A stretch of DNA of 64,000 nt from NCBI GenBank assembly GCA_902476355.1, contig CABSCS010000006.1, positions 21,960-85,959 of the forward strand, given 5' to 3'. Positions 1 to 8,350 of the stretch are shown here, piece after piece (the first letter of the stretch is position 1; the number at the start of each line of letters is the position of its first letter). The notes beneath the pieces were generated by a model that saw only the letters and a list, made by a program, of their open reading frames with translations, did not search any database and was not told the DNA's origin. This DNA is from UMGS2069 sp900557585. Lineage in GTDB: Bacteria > Bacillota > Clostridia > Christensenellales > UBA1242. Position numbers and translations under genes: made by a program.

Positions 1-693
1 TTTTTCAATTGCTTCAACAATGTTGATGAATGCTTCTTCATCGCTTGCAAAGTTTGGAGCAAATCCACCTTCATCACCAACAGCGGTGCTGAAACCTTTG
101 CCTTTCAAAACAGATTTAAGGTTGTGGAACACTTCTGCGCACATTTTGAGTGCTTCTTTAAAAGAGTGTGCTCCAACTGGCATGATCATGAACTCTTGAA
201 TGTTTACAGAGTTGTCGGCATGTTTTCCACCATTGATGATGTTCATCATTGGAACTGGAAGAGTGCATGCGTTCACGCCACCAATATAGTTATAAAGTGG
301 AAGATTTACACATTCGGCTGCTGCTCTTGCACAAGCAAGTGAAACACCCAAAATTGCGTTTGCACCAAGACGACCTTTGTTTTTTGTTCCGTCAAGAGCA
401 ATCATTGTGTGGTCAATCTTGATTTGGTCAAGAACGTTCATTCCAACAATTTTGTCGGCAATTTCAGTGTTAACGTTTTCAACTGCTTTTTCAACGCTCT
501 TTCCAAGATAGTTTTTTTTGTCTCCGTCACGAAGTTCAACTGCTTCAAATGCACCAGTTGATGCACCACTTGGAACACAAGCGCGACCAACAATGCAATC
601 ATCAACAACAACTTCAACTTCAACAGTTGGGTTTCCACGGCTGTCAAGAATTTGACGAGCGTGTATATCGGTAATTTCGAAATAGTTTTTCAT
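1..693 (-). CDS. eno: Enolase, N-terminal 231 residues (cut by window edge)
   Basis: Enolase (2-phosphoglycerate to phosphoenolpyruvate, glycolysis, cytosol). The reverse strand reads from ATG at 693 and stays open to base 1, so the C-terminal part with most catalytic residues lies outside. Visible family motifs: SRGNPTVEVEV near residue 15, VPSGASTGAFEAVELRDGD near 40, NAILGVSLA near 110, the NGGKHADNSVNIQEFMIMP block near 150 and the catalytic-loop motif TAVGDEGGFAPN near 205. A good ribosome site (AAAGGAGAC) sits 6 nt before the ATG. It is divergent from yigZ and has its own promoter. Nothing looks degenerate in the visible part. Confidence 0.97.
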   Translation of the reverse strand, partial: MKNYFEITDIHARQILDSRGNPTVEVEVVVDDCIVGRACVPSGASTGAFEAVELRDGDKKNYLGKSVEKAVENVNTEIADKIVGMNVLDQIKIDHTMIALDGTKNKGRLGANAILGVSLACARAAAECVNLPLYNYIGGVNACTLPVPMMNIINGGKHADNSVNIQEFMIMPVGAHSFKEALKMCAEVFHNLKSVLKGKGFSTAVGDEGGFAPNFASDEEAFINIVEAIEK

Positions 694-721
694 ATATGTC
701 TCCTTTAAAAGTGATAAATCA

Positions 722-750
722 ATTTTAACATTTGTTGTAAGAAAAGTAAA
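722..750 (-). promoter_or_regulatory. Promoter of eno
   Basis: On the reverse strand TTTACT (750-745), 17 bp, TAAAAT (727-722), followed by the eno ribosome site. Read from sequence; housekeeping sigma type. Confidence 0.6.
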
Positions 751-769
751 ACTTTTGTGAATTATTATT

Positions 770-797
770 TTGATTTTATGCAACTTTATGGTAAAAT
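770..797 (+). promoter_or_regulatory. Promoter of yigZ-recX
   Basis: TTGATT (770-775), 16 bp, TAAAAT (792-797). Lies back to back with the eno promoter and 23 nt before the chosen yigZ ATG. Confidence 0.55.
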
Positions 798-819
798 GAT
801 AGAGGATGGAGATAAAATA

Positions 820-1461
820 ATGGCAAATGCACCTTATATTGTAATTTCAGATATATCAATGGTTGAAACAACTGTAAACAAGTCAAGATTTGTTGCGGTT
901 GCTTTTCCTGTGCAAAACATGGATCAAGTGAAAGAGTGTTTGGCAAGCCTTAAAAAAAGCAACAAAGGGGCAGCGCACATTCCATATGCCTATTTGCTTG
1001 GTGAAAACTTTGACACTGCAAGAAACAGTGATGATGGCGAACCTTCTGGAAGCGCAGGGGCACCAATCTATCAAGCAATCAAAGAAAGAAACCTTACAAA
1101 TGTGCTTGTTGCGGTTGTAAGATTTTTTGGCGGAGTTGAACTTGGAAAGGCTCGTCTTTCAAGAGTTTTTTATAGCGCCGCAAGCAATGCTCTTATGAAT
1201 GCAAAGAAAAGCAAAATGGTTTATTGTGGAATTTTTGAAATGATTGTAAGTTACAGTGACTATGCCGCCCTTGGAAAAGCTCTTACAGAAAAAGGATTTC
1301 CTATCATTGAAAAGAACTATAACGAATCGCTTCCAATGATCAAATGTGCAATTCCTGCCGACACCGCAGAAAAAGTTATTGGTGACATTCGAAGCAAAAT
1401 GAAAGATAGTGCAAAAATTACAAAAATTGCAAACGAATATTATCGTTTTGCGCACGTGTAA
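820..1461 (+). CDS. yigZ: YigZ/IMPACT family protein
   Basis: 213-residue member of the YigZ/IMPACT (UPF0029) family. The N-terminal half carries the family signature: HIPYAYLLG near residue 68, then SDDGEPSGSAGAPIYQAI and VVRFFGGVELGKARLSR. The C-terminal half is the usual small alpha/beta domain. The E. coli and human relatives are linked to translation or stress responses, but the biochemical role is not settled. I start at ATG 820 because GGAGAT lies 6-11 nt upstream and the family begins at this point; the frame is open further upstream to 757 but that stretch overlaps the promoter. The stop is 2 nt before recX, so the two are probably co-transcribed. Confidence 0.85.
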   Translation: MANAPYIVISDISMVETTVNKSRFVAVAFPVQNMDQVKECLASLKKSNKGAAHIPYAYLLGENFDTARNSDDGEPSGSAGAPIYQAIKERNLTNVLVAVVRFFGGVELGKARLSRVFYSAASNALMNAKKSKMVYCGIFEMIVSYSDYAALGKALTEKGFPIIEKNYNESLPMIKCAIPADTAEKVIGDIRSKMKDSAKITKIANEYYRFAHV

Positions 1462-1463
1462 AA

Positions 1464-2081
1464 ATGATAATCACAGAAATAACAGCACAGAAAAAACGCA
1501 AAAATCGTTGCAATTTATATGTTGATGGTGAATTTTTCAGCGGTTTAGACCAAATTGCTGTGTTCAAGACGGGTTTAAAGGTTGGAAAAGAGGTTTCAAA
1601 AGAAGAACTTGAAGAGGTTGTTTTTGAAAGCGAAAAAAGTTCAGCATTTGAAAAAATTGCAAATTTGGTGTCAAAACAGATGTATTCAGAGCGAGATTTA
1701 CGAAATAAACTGAAAAACTATGGCTATGCAGACGCTCCAATTGGTGGTGCAATTGCTCTTGCAAAAGAATATAAATATATTTCAGACAAAGAATATGCTC
1801 GCGCTTTGGTTGAATCTAAACCATTAAAAAGCCGTTTAGAACTGAAAAATGCACTTTTTCAGAAGGGAATTTGTTCTTCTTTTGCGGAAAATGCACTTTT
1901 GGCAGTTTCAGAAGAAGACGAACTTAAAAGAGCCGAGGTTCTTGCAGAAAAATATCTAAAAAACAAAGAAAAAGACCAAAAAACTTTTGCCTCGCTTTAT
2001 AACTTTTTGCTCCGCAAAGGCTTTTCATCGTCACAGATAAAGAAAATCCTTGCAAAATATAAATTTGAATATGATGAATAG
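1464..2081 (+). CDS. recX: Regulatory protein RecX
   Basis: 205-residue RecX-type protein, a modulator of RecA filaments. It shows the three-helix repeat pattern of the family: MYSERDLRNKLKNYGY near residue 73, YISDKEYARALVES near 105, SRLELKNALFQKGI near 120 and FASLYNFLLRKGFSSSQIKK near 175. The N-terminal ~60 residues form the short beta-rich extension usual in Firmicutes RecX. The ATG is only 2 nt after the yigZ stop and no ribosome site is visible, so translation is probably coupled. Pairing with yigZ says little about function. Confidence 0.85.
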   Translation: MIITEITAQKKRKNRCNLYVDGEFFSGLDQIAVFKTGLKVGKEVSKEELEEVVFESEKSSAFEKIANLVSKQMYSERDLRNKLKNYGYADAPIGGAIALAKEYKYISDKEYARALVESKPLKSRLELKNALFQKGICSSFAENALLAVSEEDELKRAEVLAEKYLKNKEKDQKTFASLYNFLLRKGFSSSQIKKILAKYKFEYDE

Positions 2082-2173
2082 TGTTTCTTTATTTTTTTTA
2101 AAGAAACATTTTTTTTCGCAAAAATGGTGCAAAAAAAGTGTAAAAATAGGGGTAAAAATGTGAAAATTGGGTA

Positions 2174-2202
2174 TTGACAACCATATGGCTGTGTGGTAAA
2201 AT
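2174..2202 (+). promoter_or_regulatory. Promoter of coiled-coil gene A
   Basis: TTGACA (2174-2179), 17 bp, TAAAAT (2197-2202). The surroundings (GTATTGAC ... TGGTAAAATATATTCAC) are almost identical to the promoter of the paralog at 4268-4296. Confidence 0.8.
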
Positions 2203-2264
2203 ATATTCACAAAATATGGATATGTATGTAATGCCAATTTGGCGTGAGGGAGGAAATAATACAT

Positions 2265-4049
2265 ATGGCAAACAAGAAAGAAAACAAAATTGTTCTTTTG
2301 AATAATGCAACACTTACTTATAATGGAGAAGTTTTAACCGAAGAAACAATTAAAAATGTTCCAACAGAAGCATTAACTCAATTTTTTGTTGGTCACTTTG
2401 CTAAAAACTATCCTTTTGGTGACATTGTTTGGGCAATCGGAAAAGAACTCAAATCAAGAATTGCTCAACCAAAAACACAAGCAGTTGGAATTGAACTTGC
2501 TTCTCTTGCAACAAGTGAACAAGCAGAAGACATTGTAAATGGTCTTAACCCATATAAAGAAGATGGTACAAGAACCTATAATCTTGACGAATGCGTTAAA
2601 AGTGCAGAAGACATTGCAAATGCTGAAAAACTTAGATATTCTGTAAATTTGGCTTGCCTTGAACTTGTAAACGCTAGAATGCAAGCAGAAAAAGACAAAG
2701 CAAAAATTGCTGAACTTGAAGCAGAAAGAGAACAACTTTCAAAAGAAATTGCAAACAGAGACGAGCAACACAATGTTGTTGTAAACAATCAACAAAAACC
2801 TAAAAAGAAAACAAAAAAGACAGTGATGATTTTTGCTGCAATAACTTTGGGTGTTGCGCTTTTGGCAACCTCTCTTGGATTAAATATTGCCCAAGGAGTT
2901 GCAAATAGAGATCTCAGAGGAAATATTGCATCAATTTATGCGGAAAATGAAAGCAAAGATCAAACAATTGCGGAGCAACAAGCATTTATCAACTCTATTA
3001 AAGGCCTTGCTGAAAGACTTGGCTATCAAGAAGGCATGAAAGATGAAAACGGAAACGTTATCACCGTTCAAGTTTTCCTTGAAAGAAAAGCAAGTCAAGA
3101 TGAAGCATCTTTGAAACAAGAAATTGCCGACATGAAACAAACACTTCGTGGTCTTGGTTATGAAGTTGATGACGGAAAAACTCTTTCAGGAATTGTTAAA
3201 GATGTTTATGATGCTTTCCAAGAAGACAAGAAAAATTCAATTGCAAACGAAGTTATGAGTTCATATCTCCATTTTGCAAACCTTCTTGAAGATCTTGGAA
3301 TCAACCCAGAAGAACTTGTTGATGAAAATGGAAATCTTGACACAAGCAAATTTGATAAAGATGTTTCAGCAATTGTTAAAGGTGCTCTTAACAATGCAAA
3401 TCATTTGAAACAAATTCAAGACAAAATTGATGCATCATTCAAAGCACTTGGCGTTACAAAGACCAATGAAAATGGTGAAACAGTTTATAAATCTGCAACC
3501 GACTATGCAAACTATGCTGATGCTATCACAGACATTGAAAATGCATATAGCGAAAAATATGAACAACTCAAAGATTCAGTTGCAAAATCAATCGACAATG
3601 CATTTGCTGTAACTGGAATTAAAAAAGCAGACGGAACTGTATATTCTTCAAGAGATTTCGAAACACTTGAAAAAGCAATTGACAAATTGGCTGAAGAAAG
3701 TGATGAAAAATTCCAAGGATATATTGATTTGATTGATGAAAAGAATGATAAAATTGATGAACTTGAAGTTAAATTTGGAGAGACAAGAGACTTGCTCGAT
3801 AAAGCATATGCCGAGATTGACAGCCTCAATAATAAAATAGAAAATCTAAATCAAAAAATCAAAGATCAAGAAAAATCGAACGAAGATCAAAACAATTCAG
3901 GAAAAGAAGACAATGGCGGAAAAGTTGGCCCTGTTGCTGGTGAAGATAAAGACCAAGACAACACTGGTGGTTCACCTCGTCCAGGTCAAAGAGAAGACGG
4001 CAACGACAGTTCAAACGACTATGACAATTCCGATGAAAACTCTCTTTAA
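2265..4049 (+). CDS. Membrane-anchored coiled-coil protein, paralog A
   Basis: 594 residues; I do not recognise the family. The N-terminal ~150 residues look globular and cytosolic, followed by a charged coiled coil (about 140-175), a Lys-rich stretch, one membrane segment (about 186-207, VMIFAAITLGVALLATSLGL), and a long acidic helical domain. A Gln/Asn/Gly-rich tail ends with the signature PVAGEDKDQDNTGGSPRPGQ-REDGND. The paralog downstream has the same plan and nearly the same tail. ATG 2265 is preferred: GGAGG lies 11 nt upstream, while the in-frame GTG at 2244 precedes that site. Own promoter and terminator, so monocistronic. The positively charged residues before the membrane segment suggest the C-terminal part is outside, but topology is inferred. 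Confidence 0.85.
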   Translation: MANKKENKIVLLNNATLTYNGEVLTEETIKNVPTEALTQFFVGHFAKNYPFGDIVWAIGKELKSRIAQPKTQAVGIELASLATSEQAEDIVNGLNPYKEDGTRTYNLDECVKSAEDIANAEKLRYSVNLACLELVNARMQAEKDKAKIAELEAEREQLSKEIANRDEQHNVVVNNQQKPKKKTKKTVMIFAAITLGVALLATSLGLNIAQGVANRDLRGNIASIYAENESKDQTIAEQQAFINSIKGLAERLGYQEGMKDENGNVITVQVFLERKASQDEASLKQEIADMKQTLRGLGYEVDDGKTLSGIVKDVYDAFQEDKKNSIANEVMSSYLHFANLLEDLGINPEELVDENGNLDTSKFDKDVSAIVKGALNNANHLKQIQDKIDASFKALGVTKTNENGETVYKSATDYANYADAITDIENAYSEKYEQLKDSVAKSIDNAFAVTGIKKADGTVYSSRDFETLEKAIDKLAEESDEKFQGYIDLIDEKNDKIDELEVKFGETRDLLDKAYAEIDSLNNKIENLNQKIKDQEKSNEDQNNSGKEDNGGKVGPVAGEDKDQDNTGGSPRPGQREDGNDSSNDYDNSDENSL

Positions 4050-4061
4050 TATTTAAAAAAC

Positions 4062-4100
4062 AAAAATCCAGACACTGAAAATGTGCTCTGGATTTTTTTA
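4062..4100 (+). terminator. Terminator of coiled-coil gene A
   Basis: Hairpin AATCCAGACAC / GTGCTCTGGATT (one bulge) followed by a T7 run. Confidence 0.8.
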
Positions 4101-4267
4101 TGCCTTTCTTTGAAATTGTTATGAAAATTGTTTGACTTGCGAGCTTGTTTTGATGTATATTCTTGTGGTTTTCGTGCCACTTTGGTTGTTTGAATGTGGC
4201 TGAAAAATATTTTAAAATTTATTTGTTTTCAAAGAGTTTAAAATGCGCGTTTATTGGTGCCTTAGTA

Positions 4268-4296
4268 TTGACTTTTTGATAAAAAAATGGTAAAAT
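4268..4296 (+). promoter_or_regulatory. Promoter of coiled-coil gene B
   Basis: TTGACT (4268-4273), 17 bp, TAAAAT (4291-4296). The predicted leader contains a 6-bp stem with GAAA tetraloop (TATTCC-GAAA-GGAATA, 4319-4334) just before the ribosome site, which may protect the mRNA 5' end. Confidence 0.75.
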
Positions 4297-4346
4297 ATAA
4301 TCACAATAAAAACAACGATATTCCGAAAGGAATAAAGGAGTGAATT

Positions 4347-5876
4347 ATGGAATTTAAAGGTACAAATAACGCAATTGATAGACTTTCTACAATTATTGAT
4401 TCAGCATCAGGAAAGATTGATAAAGTGCTTGCAGACGATATTAAACAAAAACTCGCAGAGGCGAAAAAACTTCCAAAGGTAGACCTCGCAAGTGTTTTCA
4501 GCGAGCGTGAAGCAAGCATGCTTCTTGAACTTGTGAACCCAATAGACAAGGCAACAGGGAAAAGAGTATTTGAAGATTCAATTTTTGCGCAAACTTCTGC
4601 TGACATTGCAGAACCAAGAAAGTTTGCCATCACTGTAAACCAAAGACTTCGTGGTTTGGTGGCAGAACTTGATAGAGTAAACGTTGAAAACCAAAAGAAC
4701 AGTGTTGAAATTGAAAGACAAAAAGGTGTTATTGAAAAACAACAAGTTGTAATCAATAATCTTGACGCCAAAGTTGATAAAGACCAAAGTTTCCTTGGAA
4801 AAGTTAAAAGATTTGTCAAATCAAAAATTTTCCTTGGTGCTATTGCTGGGGTTCTTCTTACTGCTTCTCTTGCGGGAAATATTACCCTTGGTGCAAACCT
4901 TGCAAAAACTCGTGAACAAAGAAATGATTTTGAAACAAAATATGAATATGTTCTTGCAGAAAACGGAAGAGCGAAAGGTGCGCTCAAAATGTTTGATTAT
5001 GACTTTGACGAGGAAAAATCTCTTGATGAAATTATTGGTGATGTTTATTCTGGAACAAAAGCCGAACATAAAGAGGAAGTTGACCAAGCATATGCAATGG
5101 TTGTAAAGATTTTTGCAGATAACAACATTGAACTTAAAGATATTTATAATGAAGAAACCGGCGAATATGATGTTTCAAAACTTGAAGGTGAACTTGGAAC
5201 AACTGTGAAAGGTTTAATGCAAAACACAGTAGCACTTCAAGCAGTTGAAAAACAAGTTGGTGCAACATTAGACTTTATCAAAATTGCGAAAAGGGATGCA
5301 AACGGTCAAGTTGTTTTGAAAGATGGCAAAGTTGACTATAAAACTCTTGAAGATTATGAAACTTTGGCAGACGCAATTGAAGACATTGGCAAAAACTATC
5401 AAGCAAGCCTTGACAGAGAAGTTGCTTCTCTTGGTGAAACAGTTGAAGTTGCTTTGAAAAATGCCGGCTCACCAAAAACCATGAAAGACTTTACATCTGT
5501 AAGCAGTGCAATTGAATATCTTGGTTCTCTTGCAAAATCTGCAAACGACGAAATCGCAAGGCTTTCTGGCGAACTTGAAGAAAGAGGCAAAACAATTTCA
5601 GACCTTCAATTACAAATTGGAGAACTTGAAGGAAAATATAATGAACTTATGGGTGTTAAAGAGACCCTTGAACAAAAAGTTCGTGATTTGGAAGACCAAA
5701 AATCTGGAAACAAAGGTCAAGAAGCTGCCGACAAAGGAAATGGTGGAAACACTGCATCTCCTGTTGCTGGTGAAGAAAAAGACCAAGACAATTCTGGTGG
5801 TTCACAACGTCCAGGACAAAGAGAAGACGGCAACGATGGCTCTGGTTCATATGACGAAGATGACATGTCAAAATAG
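4347..5876 (+). CDS. Membrane-anchored coiled-coil protein, paralog B
   Basis: 509 residues, paralog of the preceding gene, family not recognised. Order of parts: N-terminal helical region, coiled coil around 108-140 (repeated E/Q/K heptads), Lys-rich stretch, membrane segment about 160-182 (FLGAIAGVLLTASLAGNITL), acidic domain, second coiled coil near 405-455, and the tail PVAGEEKDQDNSGGSQRPGQ-REDGND. The middle domains align with paralog A through DVY, VKGL, Y-TL-D and L-AI- landmarks, so the similarity is not confined to the tail. ATG 4347 has AAAGGAG 6 nt upstream. Bounded by its own promoter and terminator. A structural or envelope role is a guess. Confidence 0.85.
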   Translation: MEFKGTNNAIDRLSTIIDSASGKIDKVLADDIKQKLAEAKKLPKVDLASVFSEREASMLLELVNPIDKATGKRVFEDSIFAQTSADIAEPRKFAITVNQRLRGLVAELDRVNVENQKNSVEIERQKGVIEKQQVVINNLDAKVDKDQSFLGKVKRFVKSKIFLGAIAGVLLTASLAGNITLGANLAKTREQRNDFETKYEYVLAENGRAKGALKMFDYDFDEEKSLDEIIGDVYSGTKAEHKEEVDQAYAMVVKIFADNNIELKDIYNEETGEYDVSKLEGELGTTVKGLMQNTVALQAVEKQVGATLDFIKIAKRDANGQVVLKDGKVDYKTLEDYETLADAIEDIGKNYQASLDREVASLGETVEVALKNAGSPKTMKDFTSVSSAIEYLGSLAKSANDEIARLSGELEERGKTISDLQLQIGELEGKYNELMGVKETLEQKVRDLEDQKSGNKGQEAADKGNGGNTASPVAGEEKDQDNSGGSQRPGQREDGNDGSGSYDEDDMSK

Positions 5877-5892
5877 TAAAACAAAATTTAAA

Positions 5893-5921
5893 GGTTCAAC
5901 CATTTGGTTGAATCTTTTTTT
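5893..5921 (+). terminator. Terminator of coiled-coil gene B
   Basis: Stem GGTTCAACCA / TGGTTGAATC with a 2-nt centre (loop opens to 4), then T7. Confidence 0.75.
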
Positions 5922-5946
5922 ATGCAAATTTTGTGTAACGCGAAAT

Positions 5947-5975
5947 TTGAATATTGAAACCTTTTAAAACATAAT
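5947..5975 (+). promoter_or_regulatory. Promoter of the M1 peptidase gene
   Basis: TTGAAT (5947-5952), 17 bp, CATAAT (5970-5975). It would give a leader that begins right at the AGAGG ribosome site. Confidence 0.5.
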
Positions 5976-5994
5976 GTTTAAAAGAGGAAATAAT

Positions 5995-7494
5995 ATGAAA
6001 AATAAAGTGCTGAAAATTTGTTCTTGCCTTTTTGCTGTTTGTTTAATGGTTTTGTTTTCGGGGTGTAGTTTTGCAAATGTTCTGAAAAAGGTTTCAAAAA
6101 ATTTGTCTTCATATCAAATTGAAGCGTCTTTTGATGAAGAAACAAAAACTCTTTCGGGAAAAGAAAAAGTTTGTTTTGTGAATGTCACCGATGTGACTCT
6201 TGAAAATGTTTGTTTCAATTTTTATCCACGCGCGTTTAGAGAAGATTCGAGAATAAAACCATACACCGCAAAAAATCTTGCGAAAGTTTTTCCAAATGGT
6301 GAAAATTTTGGAGACGGAACAATTGAAAAAGTTAAAGTTGATAACAAAACAACATCTTTCATATATGCAAATCAAAGTCAAACCTCATTTTGCGTTAAGT
6401 TTGAAAAACCGCTTGAACCTGGAAAAAGTGTGAACATTGAAATTGAGTTTTCGGTTAAACTTGCTTGTTGCACTCATAGGCTTGGATATTATAATGGCAC
6501 AGTTTCTCTTGGAAACTTTTTTCCTATTCTTGCGGTTTATGAAAAAGGTGAATATGTGACCAATCCTTATTATTCAACAGGTGATTCATTTTATAGTGAA
6601 ATGGCAAATTATGATGTTAAAATCACGGTTCCAGACAAATATGCTTTGGCATCTTCTGGAGTTGTGAAAAAAGAAGAAAATGTCCAAAATAATAAAATTT
6701 TCACCCTTTCGGCACTTGCGGTGCGTGATTTTGCGGTTTCTATGTTTCAAAACTGCAAAACTGTTTCAAAAATGGTGGCAAAAACGCAAATTTGCTATGT
6801 TGGATACCAAAATGATGATGATTTTGACCAAAATTTGCAAACTGCAACCAAAGTTTTTGAGTTTTACAATAAAACATTCGGGAAATATCCATATTCGGTT
6901 TTAAACATTGTGAAAGTGCCTTTTGTTCATGGAGGAATGGAATATCCTTGCTTTGTTATCATTTCAGACACAATTACTGATAAGTTTGACAAAGCAAAAG
7001 TGATTGCTCATGAAATTGCGCACCAGTGGTGGTATGGTCTTGTTGGGAACAATCAAGTTAAAGAGGCGTGGCTAGACGAGTCGCTTGCAGAATATTCTTC
7101 GGTTTTGTTTTTCGAGGCTCATCCAGAATATGGGGCAAAATATGATGAACTTGTAAGCGAGGCTTTTTCGGTTTATACACTTTATGCTGACATTGTGAAA
7201 ACCACCGAGAAGGGAATAAAAACAAGCATGCTTTTGCCAGTGAACGAGTATAACAGCGAATATGAATATTCATATATGATTTATGTGAAGGGTATTTTGA
7301 TGTTTGATGCGCTTCGTGATATTGTTGGAAAGAAAAAATTGCTTTTGTGTTTCAAGAAATATTTTCAAGAATATCAGTTTAAAATTTCATCAACCGATTG
7401 TTTAATTGCATCTTTTCGAAAAACTTCTCGTAGGGACATTGAGGGCTTTTTTGACAGTTGGCTTTCGGGCAAGACTGTTATTGGAACAATATAG
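5995..7494 (+). CDS. M1-family metallopeptidase, lipoprotein
   Basis: 499-residue zinc peptidase of the M1 (gluzincin) clan. The N-terminus is a type II signal with lipobox LFSGC, so the enzyme should be lipid-anchored outside the membrane. Catalytic features are complete: exopeptidase motif GGMEYP near residue 312, HEIAHQWWYG near 338 and the third zinc ligand Glu in WLDESLAEYSS about 18 residues later. The protein is shorter than typical 800-900 residue aminopeptidases N and lacks their C-terminal helical domain, as do many bacterial M1-like proteins. ATG 5995 is chosen because AGAGG precedes it by 7 nt and it starts the signal peptide. Substrate unknown; peptide scavenging is likely. Confidence 0.9.
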   Translation: MKNKVLKICSCLFAVCLMVLFSGCSFANVLKKVSKNLSSYQIEASFDEETKTLSGKEKVCFVNVTDVTLENVCFNFYPRAFREDSRIKPYTAKNLAKVFPNGENFGDGTIEKVKVDNKTTSFIYANQSQTSFCVKFEKPLEPGKSVNIEIEFSVKLACCTHRLGYYNGTVSLGNFFPILAVYEKGEYVTNPYYSTGDSFYSEMANYDVKITVPDKYALASSGVVKKEENVQNNKIFTLSALAVRDFAVSMFQNCKTVSKMVAKTQICYVGYQNDDDFDQNLQTATKVFEFYNKTFGKYPYSVLNIVKVPFVHGGMEYPCFVIISDTITDKFDKAKVIAHEIAHQWWYGLVGNNQVKEAWLDESLAEYSSVLFFEAHPEYGAKYDELVSEAFSVYTLYADIVKTTEKGIKTSMLLPVNEYNSEYEYSYMIYVKGILMFDALRDIVGKKKLLLCFKKYFQEYQFKISSTDCLIASFRKTSRRDIEGFFDSWLSGKTVIGTI

Positions 7495-7503
7495 GCAAAA
7501 TCG

Positions 7504-7533
7504 TTTACAAATCTTGAAAAAGTGTGATAAAAT
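7504..7533 (+). promoter_or_regulatory. Possible promoter of yycJ-like gene
   Basis: TTTACA (7504-7509), 18 bp, TAAAAT (7528-7533), 16 nt before the ribosome-site-supported ATG. Confidence 0.5.
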
Positions 7534-7549
7534 TTATATGAGGCAAAAG

Positions 7550-8341
7550 ATGAGAGTTGTAAATTTAGCATCAGGGAGCAAAGGAAACAGCACACTTATA
7601 GATTCGGGGAAAATTAAGGTTCTTCTTGATGTTGGGCTGTCTTTGGTTGCGCTTGAAAAAAGGCTTGAACTGGTGAACGAAAAGGCAGAAAATATTGATG
7701 CAATTGTAATTACGCATGAACATTCAGACCACATTCATTGCCTTGTGAACTTTTTGAAAAAATACAATGCAATTGCCTATGTTCCATCTGAAATCGTAAA
7801 CGGATTTTTGAAAGACATTCCAGAATCTGTGCGCGGAAAAATTGTTGAAATGAAAGGATATGATTTCACAATTGGAGACATTTCAGTTCGTCCATATGCC
7901 TTGCCACACGACAGCATTGTTTGCTATGGCTATTCGTTTGTTTGTGGCGATAAAAAAGTGTCTTTTGCAACCGACCTTGGCTTTATGCCAGAAAATGTTC
8001 TTGAAAAAATTGCACAAAGCAATTTGGTTTATATAGAGTCGAACCACGACAAGAAAGTGCTTCTTGGTTGCGCGAAATATCCATATATCACAAAGCAAAG
8101 AATTTTGGGAGAGCATGGGCATTTGTCAAACGAACAATGTTCAAAGGCAATTGTCAGTCTTGCTAAACTTGGAACAAAATATTTTGTTTTGTCACACTTG
8201 TCCGAAAACACAAACACTGTTGAAATTGCCTATATTACAAATGCAAAAGCACTTGAAAACGCAGGCTTTGTTCTTGAAAAAGATGTGTTTTTGAGATATT
8301 CAAGACAAGACAAACCAGGAAACAACTTTTATTTTTCATAG
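7550..8341 (+). CDS. yycJ: YycJ/WalJ-like metallo-beta-lactamase fold hydrolase
   Basis: 263-residue MBL-fold protein of the YycJ/WalJ type, a family linked in Bacillus to coordination of replication and cell division, with presumed exonuclease activity. N-terminal LASGSKGNSTLI is the typical start; the metal motif HEHSDH lies at about 56-61, further ligands are in LPHD near 120, FATDLGF near 140 and LSHLSENTN near 220. GAGG lies 6 nt before ATG 7550; an ATG at 7538 is in frame but has no ribosome site. It is not next to walRK here. The following CPBP gene starts 9 nt after the stop, so they probably share a transcript. Confidence 0.85.
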   Translation: MRVVNLASGSKGNSTLIDSGKIKVLLDVGLSLVALEKRLELVNEKAENIDAIVITHEHSDHIHCLVNFLKKYNAIAYVPSEIVNGFLKDIPESVRGKIVEMKGYDFTIGDISVRPYALPHDSIVCYGYSFVCGDKKVSFATDLGFMPENVLEKIAQSNLVYIESNHDKKVLLGCAKYPYITKQRILGEHGHLSNEQCSKAIVSLAKLGTKYFVLSHLSENTNTVEIAYITNAKALENAGFVLEKDVFLRYSRQDKPGNNFYFS

Positions 8342-8350
8342 GAGAGGAAA

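Noticed and set aside
2031..2264. Reverse-strand open frames in the recX-coiled-coil gap
   Set aside because: A/T-rich shadows with no ribosome site, overlapping a consensus + strand promoter.
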